From Chloroflexota bacterium (GTDB lineage Bacteria > Chloroflexota > UBA6077 > FW602-bin22 > CADDYW01), in the NCBI GenBank assembly GCA_019690095.1, contig JADGGD010000004.1, positions 1 through 64,000 of the forward strand: a stretch of DNA of 64,000 nucleotides, read 5' to 3'. This document shows positions 28,787-38,130 of the stretch, one piece after another. Each line of letters starts with the position of its first letter. Position 1 is the first letter of the stretch. The position numbers and the translations under genes were made by a program. The notes beneath the pieces were generated by a model. The model was not told where the DNA came from. It did no database searches and was given only the letters and a program-made list of their open reading frames with translations.

Positions 28787-28822
28787 GGTCGAGGCAGTAT
28801 GGAGGACCACACTGCCCCGACC
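28787..28822. terminator. Bidirectional terminator, act operon and doxX
   Basis: GGTCGaGGCAGT pairs with ACTGCCcCGACC around a 12-base loop. On the minus strand the hairpin is followed by TTTTATTCTTATCC, an excellent T-run, so it terminates the DoxX gene; the act operon ends on the other side. Confidence 0.8.
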
Positions 28823-28846
28823 GCACGCCTCACCACCGAGTCTTTC

Positions 28847-29371
28847 TCACGGCGTTCCTGGTGCCGAGACCGGCTGCCCACCGAGCCGGGCTGACGCGAC
28901 CAGGCGCAGGACAATCGCCACAATCAACGCGATCACCGCACCGATCAGGTAGAGCTCAGGCATCGGCCAGGCAAGGTGAAGACGGGCATCCAGTGCGTCC
29001 TGCCCCGGCCCGGCCAGCCCGTACAACAGGTTCGTCGCGATCAGGACAAGCGGATACTCAAAGCCCCCCTGCGCCGACCAGACGCCCCGCGGTGCATGCA
29101 CGAAGGCGATCGCCGTCAGCATCACCGCAGTCAGGAGCGCGGCGGCGATCGGCGTTGCGAATCCAAGCAGAAGGGCCAGCCCACCCAAGGTCTCGGCCAG
29201 TCCTGCCACGACTGCCCAGAAGGTAGCCGGTCGGATTCCCAGCTGATCAAAGAAAGAGGCTGTTCCGGCCAGACCATGGCCGCCAAACCAGCCAAAGAGC
29301 TTCTGCAGACCGTGCCCCATGAAGAGCAAACCTACGATCACGCGCGGGATGAGCAATGCGAGATCAAGCAT
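28847..29371 (-). CDS. DoxX-family membrane protein
   Basis: 174 aa with four predicted helices. DoxX family signatures: RVIVGLLFMGHGLQKLFGWFGGHG at the start (read in two parts) and GLAETLGGLALLLGFATP. Related proteins are subunits of thiosulfate:quinone oxidoreductase or take part in oxidative-stress membrane complexes. Which applies here is unknown. The extended C-terminal helix pair is ordinary. Confidence 0.9.
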   Translation of the reverse strand: MLDLALLIPRVIVGLLFMGHGLQKLFGWFGGHGLAGTASFFDQLGIRPATFWAVVAGLAETLGGLALLLGFATPIAAALLTAVMLTAIAFVHAPRGVWSAQGGFEYPLVLIATNLLYGLAGPGQDALDARLHLAWPMPELYLIGAVIALIVAIVLRLVASARLGGQPVSAPGTP

Positions 29372-29512
29372 CGGCGCTCACCTCCTTTCAGCGAGAGCAT
29401 CAACAGGGCCTGCGCCCCCGGCCCGGTCAGCCTTCCTGGCCGCCCCCTCGTGGCCGCCGTGGTCACGGGAGGTGTGGCCACGCGAAGCCACGACCCGGGC
29501 CGGGGTAGTGAA

Positions 29513-29980
29513 TCACCGCACCTCGACCTTGATTGGCCGGGCGCGCACGTGCTCCGCCTTCGGAACGGTGATCGTCAGGACACCGTGCTCGTAGGTCGCC
29601 TCGGCCTGAGAGGGTTCAATGCCGGCAGGCAGCTGGATGCAGTACTCGATCCGATCCCCGAAGGTCTCCCAGACCGGGGTCGCGTCCCTGGGTGCCTGGA
29701 CTGCCGACTCGGCCGAGCACGTTAGGATATTCTCCTCGATCTGGCAGGAGATGGAGTCTGGCTTGACACCGGGCATCGCCATCTCGACGATGTACCGATC
29801 ACCAGTCTCCCACAGGTTCGTTCCGGCTGGACCGGTCAATCGGCCAAAGCCATCGAACAGCGACTGCGGCAGGAAGCTCTCCTGGAAGAGGCGATCGATG
29901 ACCTGGCTCAACGGCAGGTAGCGCCCTTCCGCCCGGCGAGCTACTGCCGCGGCATTGCGTTCACGGGTCATAACAGCCAT
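29513..29980 (-). CDS. HSP20 small heat-shock protein
   Basis: 155 aa alpha-crystallin-type chaperone. The alpha-crystallin domain spans about residues 55-150, with the conserved GVLTITVPK near the C-terminus and an N-terminal DRLFQESFLP arm. AAGGAGGT lies before the ATG. ATP-independent holdase for unfolding proteins. Divergent from a second HSP20-lon operon. No CIRCE repeat is visible upstream. Confidence 0.93.
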   Translation of the reverse strand: MAVMTRERNAAAVARRAEGRYLPLSQVIDRLFQESFLPQSLFDGFGRLTGPAGTNLWETGDRYIVEMAMPGVKPDSISCQIEENILTCSAESAVQAPRDATPVWETFGDRIEYCIQLPAGIEPSQAEATYEHGVLTITVPKAEHVRARPIKVEVR

Positions 29981-30311
29981 CGCACCTCACCTCCTTCCTG
30001 CTGAAGGTGTAAGGTTCGAATGCATCCACGGCCCGGGGCGCTCCCGCCCCCGCGCCGCATGACTCACGATAGGCAACAGGACATAAGCATGACGCAAGAA
30101 TGTGATTCGAGATTCGTCTGAGGCGGTCTCTCTGTGCCTGGCCGCACGTCCGCGGCGTTGACCGTCTGGAACGTGCGTGGTATCGTCCGAAGGAGAATGA
30201 GCACGTCCAGCGCCGCAGGCAGGGCGTGAATCGGCTTGCGGAGTGGAGTCCAACCGTTCCGTCCCGCCCGGGTCCAGCTGGGTGGACCAGGTCATACCAG
30301 GAGAGGAGCAA
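29981..30311. promoter_or_regulatory. Divergent control region of two heat-shock units
   Basis: 331 bases between two divergent HSP20 genes. It should hold promoters in both directions. I see neither a CIRCE inverted repeat (TTAGCACTC type) nor a clear HspR HAIR element, so the regulator is unknown. Confidence 0.4.
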
Positions 30312-30734
30312 GTGAGCATCCGCTGGCGGTACCTGGAGTACCAGTTCGTGGTTTCACCGACGGAGCCAACGCCGCTGGAGCTACTCATGCACGGGATTCC
30401 CTCCGGGGTCCGGATCGCTCAGCCGCGGTGGCGCCCGGCCGCTGATGTCTATGAGTCCCCCACGGCGATCACTATTACCGTTGAGGCCGCCGGGCTTGAC
30501 CCGGATGCAATCGAGGTGCTGGTATTCGAGGACGCGGTGGTCATCAGCGGAGAGCGCTGGCTGTCCCCGCCCGATCCGGAGGGGCACTTCCACGCTGCCG
30601 AGATTCGCCAGGGGCCATTCCGTCTCGAAGTCGCCCTGCCGGCGCCAGTGGATCCGAACCGGGTCGATGCCCGGTACGAGCTCGGCCTTCTGCGGCTGAC
30701 CATGGGCAAGCGCGCGCGGGGAGGCACGCGATGA
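30312..30734 (+). CDS. HSP20-family protein, divergent
   Basis: 140 aa. GTG start with GGAGAGGAG upstream; an ATG 23 codons earlier lacks a site. The alpha-crystallin domain is recognisable (PAADVYESPTAITITVEAAG, VVISGERW, YELGLLRLTM) but diverged from the neighbour at 29513, and the final GxLxIxxPK strand is altered. The stop overlaps the lon start, so the pair is translated together. Confidence 0.87.
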   Translation: MSIRWRYLEYQFVVSPTEPTPLELLMHGIPSGVRIAQPRWRPAADVYESPTAITITVEAAGLDPDAIEVLVFEDAVVISGERWLSPPDPEGHFHAAEIRQGPFRLEVALPAPVDPNRVDARYELGLLRLTMGKRARGGTR

Positions 30735-33232
30735 TGCCGGAGCCGCCGTCGCCCGCCTGGACCGCCCCCTCGGGCCTGACCATCCCCGACGCCCTGCCGG
30801 TCCTGCCCCTTGGTGGTGGAACGGTCGTCTTCCCCCTCGCGGTTGTCCCTCTCGTCGTCGGCCAGCCCCGCTCGATCCGGCTGATCGACGACGCGATGCG
30901 CCAGCAGCGGTTGGTTACCCTGGTCATGCAGCGGAACGAAGAGGTGGAGTCGGCAGGCCCGGAGCATCTCTACCGGGTTGGGACGGTGGGATTGATCCAC
31001 CAGCTCGTCCGTGCCCCGGACGGCACCCTTCGTCTGATCGTCCAGGGACTGCAGCGCGTGCGTTTGCTCGATTTTGTGACTACTGAGCCCTATCTGGTGG
31101 CCCGGATTCAGCGGGCGCCGGAGCAGGCGATGCCGGGGGTCGAGACAGAAGGGCTACGACGCGCAGTCCTTGACCTCTTCCGCCGTCTTGTCGCGGTGAC
31201 CGACGGCCTCTCTGAGGAGGTCGCCGCGGCGGCCGAACGGTTCGCTGACCCGCTCCAGGTGGTCTACCTGATTGCCTCGGTCGCCCCACTACCGGGCCCG
31301 GCGCGGCAAGAGATCCTGGAGCTCGACGCGGTCGATGCGAAGCTCCGACGCTTGATTGAGCTCCTCCAGCACGAGCTGGCCGTGCGTGAGCTTGGGCGGA
31401 AGATCATCGCCGAGACCAACGAGCAGCTCTCGAAGACCCAGCGGGAATACTTCCTTCGCGAGCAACTCCGGGCGATCCAGCGCGAACTGGGCGAAGGCGA
31501 GGAACCGGCCGAGATCACCGAGATCCGGCGCCAGATTGCCGAGGCCGGTCTTCCGCCCGAGGCGAGCCGCGAGGCGGAGCGCGAGCTGAACCGCCTGAGC
31601 ACCTTGTCTCCAGCTTCACCAGAATACGGGATCGCGCGCACCTACCTGGAATGGCTGGCGAGCCTGCCCTGGAACCGCGAGAGTGGTGGCGAGATTGACG
31701 TCCAGCGGGCCCGCCAGGTGCTGGATGAGGATCACTACGATCTGGAGAAGATCAAGGAGCGGATCCTTGACTACCTGGCGGTGAAGAAACTGCGCGAGAT
31801 GCGGCGCGCTCCTTCGGCCGGCCCCACCGATCAAAGCGACAGCTCCGGGCCGTCAGCAGCCGCGGGCGAACCGGCGCGCGAACCGATTCTCTGCTTCGTC
31901 GGACCGCCAGGCGTAGGCAAGACCAGCCTTGGGCAGTCGATCGCCCGGGCCCTGGGGCGCGCATTCGTCCGAATGTCGCTGGGTGGGGTTCACGATGAGG
32001 CAGAGATCCGTGGTCATCGTCGGACCTATATTGGAGCTATGCCCGGGCGGATCATCCAGGGCATCCGGCGCGCGGAGCGGAAGGATCCGGTCTTTATGCT
32101 CGACGAGATCGATAAGCTCGGCGCAGACTGGCGCGGTGATCCCGCAGCCGCCCTGCTCGAAGTGCTGGATCCGACCCAGAACAGCAGCTTCGTCGATACG
32201 TATCTCGGAGTTCCGTTCGACCTCTCCCGCGTTCTCTTCATCACCACCGCCAATACCCTGGACACAGTTCCCCCACCCCTGCTCGATCGGATGGAGATCC
32301 TCCAGCTCTCGGGATACACGGACGACGAGAAGGTACAGATCGCCCGGCGCTACCTCATCCCCAAGGAGCTCGCCGCCCACGGTCTGACCCCGACCGAGCT
32401 GACCATTGATGATGACGCCCTCCGGTGGATCATCCGCCGCTATACCCGCGAGGCTGGCGTCCGCGGGCTGGAGCGGGAGATCGCGACCATCTGCCGCAAG
32501 GTTGCCCGCGGCATCGCCGACGGCCGGACCGAGCCGGTGCACGTGGACGTCGAGCGGGTCAGCTCATACCTGGGCCGGCCGCGGTATTCGGAGGAGATCG
32601 GCGGGCGGACAGAGCGGCCCGGCGTGGCGACCGGCCTTGCCTGGACGCCGACCGGAGGCGAAGTGCTCTTCGTCGAGGCGGCTATGATGCCGAGCCGGGA
32701 GGAACGGCTGATCCTCACCGGCATGCTCGGCGACATCATGCGGGAGAGCGCCCAGGCTGCCCTCACCTGGGTCCGCTCGAACGCTGAGGCGCTCGGGATT
32801 GATCCGGCGCTCTTTGCCGGTAAGGCCGTCCACCTGCACGTGCCGGCCGGTGCCGTTCCCAAGGACGGCCCGTCCGCTGGCATCACCATGGCAACGGCGC
32901 TCGCCTCCCTGGCAACCGGCCGCCCGACGCGGAGTGACGTAGCGATGACCGGCGAGATCACCCTGCGCGGCAAGGTTCTGCCCGTCGGGGGGATCAAAGA
33001 AAAAGTCCTGGCTGCACACCGGGCAGGGATCACTACGGTTATCCTACCGCGGGAGAACGAGCCGGATCTCGACGATCTGCCACCCGACCTGCGAGGGGAA
33101 ATCACGTTCGTCCTGGTAGATACGGTCGAAGAGGTGATACACCGGGCGCTTGTCCCGCCTGCTGACGCCACCGCCACCCCCGACCGCTCGGCCGCGGACA
33201 TCGTCGGTCCCGTTGCCACGACTGAGCGGTAA
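30731..33232 (+). CDS. lon: ATP-dependent protease Lon
   Basis: 833 aa. N-terminal substrate-binding domain (LPVLPLGGGTVVFPLAVVPL), coiled-coil (REYFLREQLRAIQRELGEG), AAA+ domain with Walker A GPPGVGKTSLG and Walker B VFMLDEIDK, and the C-terminal serine-lysine protease domain with Ser in PKDGPSAGITMA and Lys in PVGGIKEKVLAAHRAG. A Ser/Pro/Ala-rich insertion of about 25 residues just before Walker A (RRAPSAGPTDQSDSSGPSAA) is unusual. It overlaps an HSP20 gene, suggesting joint heat-shock control. Confidence 0.97.
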   Translation: MMPEPPSPAWTAPSGLTIPDALPVLPLGGGTVVFPLAVVPLVVGQPRSIRLIDDAMRQQRLVTLVMQRNEEVESAGPEHLYRVGTVGLIHQLVRAPDGTLRLIVQGLQRVRLLDFVTTEPYLVARIQRAPEQAMPGVETEGLRRAVLDLFRRLVAVTDGLSEEVAAAAERFADPLQVVYLIASVAPLPGPARQEILELDAVDAKLRRLIELLQHELAVRELGRKIIAETNEQLSKTQREYFLREQLRAIQRELGEGEEPAEITEIRRQIAEAGLPPEASREAERELNRLSTLSPASPEYGIARTYLEWLASLPWNRESGGEIDVQRARQVLDEDHYDLEKIKERILDYLAVKKLREMRRAPSAGPTDQSDSSGPSAAAGEPAREPILCFVGPPGVGKTSLGQSIARALGRAFVRMSLGGVHDEAEIRGHRRTYIGAMPGRIIQGIRRAERKDPVFMLDEIDKLGADWRGDPAAALLEVLDPTQNSSFVDTYLGVPFDLSRVLFITTANTLDTVPPPLLDRMEILQLSGYTDDEKVQIARRYLIPKELAAHGLTPTELTIDDDALRWIIRRYTREAGVRGLEREIATICRKVARGIADGRTEPVHVDVERVSSYLGRPRYSEEIGGRTERPGVATGLAWTPTGGEVLFVEAAMMPSREERLILTGMLGDIMRESAQAALTWVRSNAEALGIDPALFAGKAVHLHVPAGAVPKDGPSAGITMATALASLATGRPTRSDVAMTGEITLRGKVLPVGGIKEKVLAAHRAGITTVILPRENEPDLDDLPPDLRGEITFVLVDTVEEVIHRALVPPADATATPDRSAADIVGPVATTER

Positions 33233-33483
33233 AAGGGCTTGAGCAACTGGCTGGAGTGGTCCCCGACCCCCAGGGAAGATCCCTGGTGAGGCGGGGTGAT
33301 CCATCCAACGGAGGGGACCGGACCAGACACCGGCCGAGAGAAGTCGACATAATATATCGATTCGGGGACATCGTAGTAATGTGAATAGCCGCGCGATGCC
33401 GCCGGGTGGGCAGTCATCACGGGCGTGACCGCCACGTGAGGTCTCAGGACCGGGTCGAGCCGAACCGATGAAGAAGGCCATCA

Positions 33484-33879
33484 ATGACACCGACACGGAT
33501 TGATCGCCGAAAACGGATCGACGAGCACCACCGGCGACGATTCGAACGGCTCGTCCGGACAGCTCTGCGCCGCCTCCCGCACGGGTTCGGGCAGTACCTC
33601 GATAACGTCGCGATCCTCGTCGCCGACGAGCCTACCCCCGAACAGCGGGAGGCAGCAGGCATCGGACCCGGCGAGACCCTGTTCGGTCTCTACGAGGGCG
33701 TTCCCCGATCACGCATCGGCATCGGGGGAGCTACCCTGCCTGACCGCATCACCATCTTCCGCCGCCCGATCGAGGCGGCTTGCCGCACTGAGACGGAGAT
33801 CGTCGAAGAGATCCGTCGAACAATCATCCACGAGGTAGCGCACCTGTGGGGCTTCGAGGAGGAACAACTTCCCTTCTGA
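33484..33879 (+). CDS. Zincin-like metallopeptidase family protein
   Basis: 131 aa of the short metallopeptidase family with a C-terminal HExxH motif (IIHEVAHLWGF) and the preceding ITIFRRPIE strand. Substrate unknown. The 250 bases between lon and this gene hold an AT-rich patch (GACATAATATATCG near 33345) that may be its promoter. Confidence 0.87.
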   Translation: MTPTRIDRRKRIDEHHRRRFERLVRTALRRLPHGFGQYLDNVAILVADEPTPEQREAAGIGPGETLFGLYEGVPRSRIGIGGATLPDRITIFRRPIEAACRTETEIVEEIRRTIIHEVAHLWGFEEEQLPF

Positions 33880-34046
33880 GATGCCCCCAGCCAGCCGCCT
33901 GTTCGGCTCTCCTCAGCAAGGGGCACCCCAGCGGTTGCGAGATACCCCGTTAACCAGACGGGCTGCATCCAATCCGCAGCATGGTGAGGTTGGCCTCGTC
34001 TTCACCGATGGTCTGGTATCATACCAGTGACAGGGAGAGGAGGACC

Positions 34047-34859
34047 GTGCGCGAGGAGTTCCTGCGATTACTCCACGAAAGCCCGACGTTCCGCGATGAG
34101 GTCCGGCGGATCCTGCTAACGGAGGAGTTGCTTGATCTGCCCGCGCGGACCGAGCGCCTGCGTGCCGAAATGCACGAGGAGCTTACCCGGATCTGGCAGG
34201 CCATCGGGGCTCAGACCGAACGAATAGAGCGCGTCGAGGCCCAGATCGCTAGCCTCACCGAACGAATGGAGCGCGTCGAGGCTCAGATCGCTAGCCTCAC
34301 CGAGCGGATGGAGCGTGTCGAGGCCCAGATCGCCAGCCTCACCGAACGGATGGAGCGCGTCGAGGCCCAGATCGCCAGCCTCACCGAGCGGATGGAGCGT
34401 GTCGAGGCCCAGATCGCCAGCCTCACCGAACGAATCGATACCCTCACGCGTCAGATCGGACACTTCCAGCACCAGTGGGGGCTCGAGACCGAGGAGATTG
34501 CTCATGACCTCATGCGACGGTTCCTCGAGGCGAAGGGATGGGCGATCTTGCGCGGAGGACCACTGCAGTATGACGGTGAGGTTGATCTCGTCTTCGCTGT
34601 TCGAACCGACGATCGAACCTTTACCGTCGCCGTTGAGGTGAAGGGACGCATCTGGAGTCAGACGCCGATGGATGATCTGCTGACGAAAATCAGGCGACCT
34701 GACTTCGCCTCGGCGCTGCGGCGCGGCGCCTATCCCGAACCCGTTCGGCCAGCCGTCTTTGGGTTCATCCTCTACACTGGTGCGCGCGAGGCCGCCGAAC
34801 AGGCCGGGGTCGGTCTCTTCTCTCCTCACGGCGAGGTCGTACCAGTTTCTCCCCCTTGA
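34047..34859 (+). CDS. Coiled-coil protein with PD-(D/E)xK nuclease-like domain
   Basis: 270 aa. GTG start with GGAGAGGAGGACC upstream. The N-terminal helical region is followed by a coiled coil of five exact 14-residue units (ERMERVEAQIASLT type, residues about 58-127). The C-terminal domain has GEVDLVFAV and VAVEVKGRIW, the D...ExK pattern of PD-(D/E)xK nucleases. Such proteins (DUF3782-like) are frequent in Chloroflexi and Cyanobacteria; their job is unknown. A longer paralogue lies at 41764-43056. Confidence 0.8.
   Translation: MREEFLRLLHESPTFRDEVRRILLTEELLDLPARTERLRAEMHEELTRIWQAIGAQTERIERVEAQIASLTERMERVEAQIASLTERMERVEAQIASLTERMERVEAQIASLTERMERVEAQIASLTERIDTLTRQIGHFQHQWGLETEEIAHDLMRRFLEAKGWAILRGGPLQYDGEVDLVFAVRTDDRTFTVAVEVKGRIWSQTPMDDLLTKIRRPDFASALRRGAYPEPVRPAVFGFILYTGAREAAEQAGVGLFSPHGEVVPVSPP
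34218..34427 (+). repeat. Five tandem 42-bp repeats inside a coding region
   Basis: Units start at 34218, 34260, 34302, 34344 and 34386 and differ by a few third-position changes. Each encodes two heptads of coiled coil. The near identity at DNA level suggests recent expansion by slippage or recombination. Confidence 0.92.
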
Positions 34860-34938
34860 TGCTCAACCGGTTGCCCTCCGAGGCCCCGGAGAGAAGGGAG
34901 CACCCTGCCTCTGGGAGCAACCGATGTCTACAGGCGCT

Positions 34939-35529
34939 TCAGAAGATGAAAGGGATGAACCGCCTGGTGCGGCGCATATAGCGTATGTACTCCTCCCCGA
35001 ACGCTGCGCAGAGCGCCTGCTCCTCGACCCGCACCCGATATCCGTAGCCTAGCCCGGCCACTGCCAGGATGACTACCACACTCAGCCAGTTCGTCAGCGC
35101 CAGCCCCAGCCCCAGCAGGGTCAGCAGACTTCCCGCATAGCCTGGGTGCCGGACGAGCCGGTAGGGCCCGCTCTGGATGAGCTGCTGGCCCGGCTGGATC
35201 ACCACTGCGCGGGTGAAGAAGCGCCCGAGGGTCCGGACCGCGGCCCAGCGCACTCCCACTCCCGCGAGCATCAGCACGATCCCCAGGGCAAAGATCCCTT
35301 CCGCCGGTCCGGACATGGCGGCCGCCGGGACCCTCCAGGCCACGACGAAGCCCAGCCCGACGGCACCAAAGATTGCGACAAGGAGCAGCGGGTAAGAACC
35401 GCGATCACGCCCGAGCGCAGTGGCTCCTGCCCGCTGGCGGACCGCCCCCCATATCTCCAACCCGACCCACAGCGCATAGGTGGGCCAGAAGACCAGCGCG
35501 TGGCCATCCCGGAAAGCCAGCGGCTCCAT
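34939..35529 (-). CDS. ICMT-family (isoprenylcysteine methyltransferase-like) membrane protein
   Basis: 196 aa. Four or five helices and the C-terminal ICMT block: QPGQQLIQSGPYRLVRHPGY, then EEYIRYMRRTRRFIPF. Bacterial members methylate unknown small or lipid substrates, not prenylated proteins. The second of two tandem ATGs, with GGAGGAG upstream, is chosen as start; an upstream frame extension of 31 codons looks unreal. Confidence 0.88.
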   Translation of the reverse strand: MEPLAFRDGHALVFWPTYALWVGLEIWGAVRQRAGATALGRDRGSYPLLLVAIFGAVGLGFVVAWRVPAAAMSGPAEGIFALGIVLMLAGVGVRWAAVRTLGRFFTRAVVIQPGQQLIQSGPYRLVRHPGYAGSLLTLLGLGLALTNWLSVVVILAVAGLGYGYRVRVEEQALCAAFGEEYIRYMRRTRRFIPFIF

Positions 35530-35954
35530 CATCTCCTCCACTCCGCCAGGACCGGTCCGCTGGCCGCCGGCCCGGCTGATGCTTGTCAGCAGAGGATACC
35601 TGACCGGACGCGCAGGAAGCAATCTCCTCTAACCGCCCCTGACAATCCTGATCCGCCGTGCCCCCTACCATCGCCAGGGGCCGAACCTCTCCACATCGGC
35701 GGTTCCCGCTATCATCTGGCCGATGAGTCGCCTGCAGAATCATCGTGAGCGAGGTCATGATCAGGCCGGACGGCGTGCTGGCTCCCGAGCAGGCCGTGCC
35801 CCGTACCACCAAGGCAGGTATCCTGTCCATCGATTCCCAGGATTCACGCAACTGCGATCACTCGCTCTTTTGGACGGGGCAGCACATCCCCTGGTGCAGA
35901 TGATATGATTCGGATACAGAGCTCTCAGCCGAAGGGATGCACGGTGGAGGAGCC
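35530..35954. other. Gene-free stretch between divergent genes
   Basis: About 425 bases without a credible ORF. A TATGAT at 35904-35909 could be the -10 element of the HAD gene, but no -35 at the right distance is seen. Confidence 0.4.
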
Positions 35955-36632
35955 ATGAGCGGACAGCCCGCCTTCCTCTTCGATCTCGACGGCACCCTGG
36001 TCGATAGTGTATACCAACATGTGTTGGCCTGGCGCCAAGCTCTGGAGGAGGCAGGAATCTCCCTGGCTGTGTGGCGCATTCATCGGCGGATCGGGATGAG
36101 CGGCGGATTGCTCATTAACGCCCTGGTCCGGGAGACCGGCCGCCGGATCAGCACCGAGGAGATTGCCCGAATCCAGCAGCGGCATGCCGAAGCCTACGCC
36201 CGCCAGGCTACCCAGATTCGCCCCCTCCCGGGCGCTCGCGAGCTGCTGGCTGACCTCTCCGCCCGCGGCATCCCCTGGGCCATCGCCACTAGCAGCCGCT
36301 TGGAAAGCGCCCGCTCCACGCTGGATATCCTCGGGGTCGGGCCGGATGCGCCGGTGGTCACGCGGGATCAGGTCGCCTATGCTAAGCCAGACCCCGATCT
36401 CTTTCTCGCTGCGGCCGCCCGCCTCGGCGTGCCGATCAGCGATGCGATCGTTGTCGGCGACAGCGTCTGGGATCTCCTGGCCGCCCGACGTGCCCGCGCA
36501 CTCGGGATCGGTCTGCTCTCCGGTGGCTACGGGCAGGATGAGCTCGAACGCGCCGGGGCCTACCGAGTCTACGCCGATCCGGCCGATCTTCTCCAGCACC
36601 TCGATGAGGTTGGCGTGCGCCCGGCTGAGTAA
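35955..36632 (+). CDS. HAD-superfamily phosphatase (phosphoglycolate phosphatase-like)
   Basis: 225 aa. Motif I FLFDLDGTLVDS, a helical cap with RRIGMSGGLLINAL, motif II IATSSR, motif III Lys in YAKPDPDLF and motif IV VVGDSVWDLLAARRA. Substrate probably a small sugar phosphate. GTGGAGGAG lies before the ATG. Confidence 0.92.
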   Translation: MSGQPAFLFDLDGTLVDSVYQHVLAWRQALEEAGISLAVWRIHRRIGMSGGLLINALVRETGRRISTEEIARIQQRHAEAYARQATQIRPLPGARELLADLSARGIPWAIATSSRLESARSTLDILGVGPDAPVVTRDQVAYAKPDPDLFLAAAARLGVPISDAIVVGDSVWDLLAARRARALGIGLLSGGYGQDELERAGAYRVYADPADLLQHLDEVGVRPAE

Positions 36633-36699
36633 GCATCGGACCGGTCGGTGCACAGCTGAAACCTTCCGTGCCCCTTATACGTCTTATCTTCCAGGAGAG

Positions 36700-37968
36700 A
36701 TGAGATTGGCAGACGGAAAGGAGCACTGCGGGCCGGACGCGGCCACCCTGCTTGCAGAGCACGGCGGTCCCCTGTACGGCTACCTGCGCGCGCTGGTGGG
36801 CGATGCCGCCTTTGCAGACGAACTCCTGGGCGAGGTACTCCAACGGATCAGACGCGGCGAGGCACGGGGGCCGTCGGGCCTGACCCGAGCGTCCCTCTAC
36901 GCGATTGCGACTGACGTGGCACGACACGGCGCGCGCCGCCGCGTGGCCTGGCTTCGAAGCCGGTCCACCGACGGAGTCCGACTGTCCCCGACAGCGCCTG
37001 ATCAGGACCCTTTCTCCGAAGCCCTGCTCACCCTGCCGCTCCACGACCGCGTTCCGCTGATCCTCTACCACCAGGTCGGGCTGACGATCCCAGAACTGGC
37101 CGCTGCCCTTCGACTGCGAGAACGCGCGGCGATCGCCGCCCTGGCGCACGCCCACGCGCGCCTACAGGCCGGTCTGGCGCCCGGCACCGGGGAGCCCTCA
37201 TCCCATGCCTGCCGTCAGGCCACTGCACTCCTGCCAATCTATGCGGTGGATGAGACGCGCTCCCAGCTCGCCCCGACGGAGGCGGCGTCCCTGGAGCGCC
37301 ACCTTGCGGGCTGTCCATCCTGCACGGAGCGGCTGCAGTTGATCCGCCGCGTCGGCACCGCCCTGGCGAGTCAATCGTCCCCGGAGCTCCCGCCGGCCGC
37401 ACGGGAGGCGATCCAGGGGCAGATGGCCCGGCCGGATACGGCCAGTTCAGAGACATCCAGTCGACCCACTGGCCGAATTGCACTGCCCGGCCAGGTCGTC
37501 GCGCTGGTCATCGGCATCATCTGCATCGCCCTCGCCCTGCTCGCCCTCGGGGTTGCTACACGCCCGAGTCAGACGGGCACTGTCCACCCAACGCCCGTAC
37601 CGACACGATGGAGCGCGCCCGCACCCGTCTCCCACGCCGGCCGACCCGACCGGGCGGACACGGCGGCGACCCAGCGGTTGCGGGAGAGTGAATTTGCACC
37701 AGAGGGCTTCACCCTGACCAACACCACCGTCGACCCCTCGCTCGCGGAGATCGCTCCGGGCCCGGTGACCCTGCCCTGCACGATTTTGCTGCACTCTGGG
37801 CGCAGATCACCAGCAGAGCGGCGATTCACGGCCTTCCGGATGCCGCCGCGTCTCAGCCGTTCGAGCGTCGAGCATACCCCCACCAGCACAGCAAGGCAGG
37901 CTCCGGGAGGCACCCTTCTGATCCTCGAATCCGATGCGGGAAGCCCCGATATGCCTCCCGCGGGCTGA
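36700..37968 (+). CDS. ECF-like sigma factor fused to a membrane anti-sigma-like module
   Basis: 422 aa. Residues about 10-60 resemble sigma region 2 (GYLRALVGDAAFADELLGEV), about 105-155 resemble region 4 (DRVPLILYHQVGLTIPELAA), and about 175-225 form a zinc-finger anti-sigma domain (RHLAGCPSCTERLQLI, with an earlier HACRQA). Then comes a membrane helix (VVALVIGIICIALALLALGV) and an extracytoplasmic tail. Normally these are two proteins, an ECF sigma and its membrane anti-sigma. ATG at 36700, or TTG at 36706 with better spacing to GGAGAG. DNA targets unknown. Confidence 0.78.
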   Translation: MRLADGKEHCGPDAATLLAEHGGPLYGYLRALVGDAAFADELLGEVLQRIRRGEARGPSGLTRASLYAIATDVARHGARRRVAWLRSRSTDGVRLSPTAPDQDPFSEALLTLPLHDRVPLILYHQVGLTIPELAAALRLRERAAIAALAHAHARLQAGLAPGTGEPSSHACRQATALLPIYAVDETRSQLAPTEAASLERHLAGCPSCTERLQLIRRVGTALASQSSPELPPAAREAIQGQMARPDTASSETSSRPTGRIALPGQVVALVIGIICIALALLALGVATRPSQTGTVHPTPVPTRWSAPAPVSHAGRPDRADTAATQRLRESEFAPEGFTLTNTTVDPSLAEIAPGPVTLPCTILLHSGRRSPAERRFTAFRMPPRLSRSSVEHTPTSTARQAPGGTLLILESDAGSPDMPPAG

Positions 37969-38075
37969 GATTGCACGGGTTGGAGGATCGTGAGAAACAG
38001 TCCTGGCGATCGGGATGAGAGGATCGGCAGGGTAGCGATCCGGCTACACTGGGTAGAGAGTTAAGGGAGAATCGT

Positions 38076-38107
38076 TATCTGCGCATAAGGTAAATTATGC
38101 GCAGATA
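38076..38107. other. dif: dif-like Xer recombination site
   Basis: TATCTGCGCATAA (38076-38088), spacer GGTAAA, then TTATGCGCAGATA (38095-38107): a perfect 13-bp inverted repeat around six bases. This is the 11-6-11 architecture of chromosome dif sites, and TGCGCATAA matches the XerC arm of E. coli dif, with TTATG opening the other arm. It lies 23 bp before a tyrosine recombinase gene. An operator role for the same gene cannot be excluded. Confidence 0.7.
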
Positions 38108-38130
38108 GAACCACCCCGGGAGCATGCCGG

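Noticed and set aside
29981-30311. CIRCE/HrcA operator between the HSP20 genes
   Set aside because: No TTAGCACTC-N9-GAGTGCTAA-like repeat is present.
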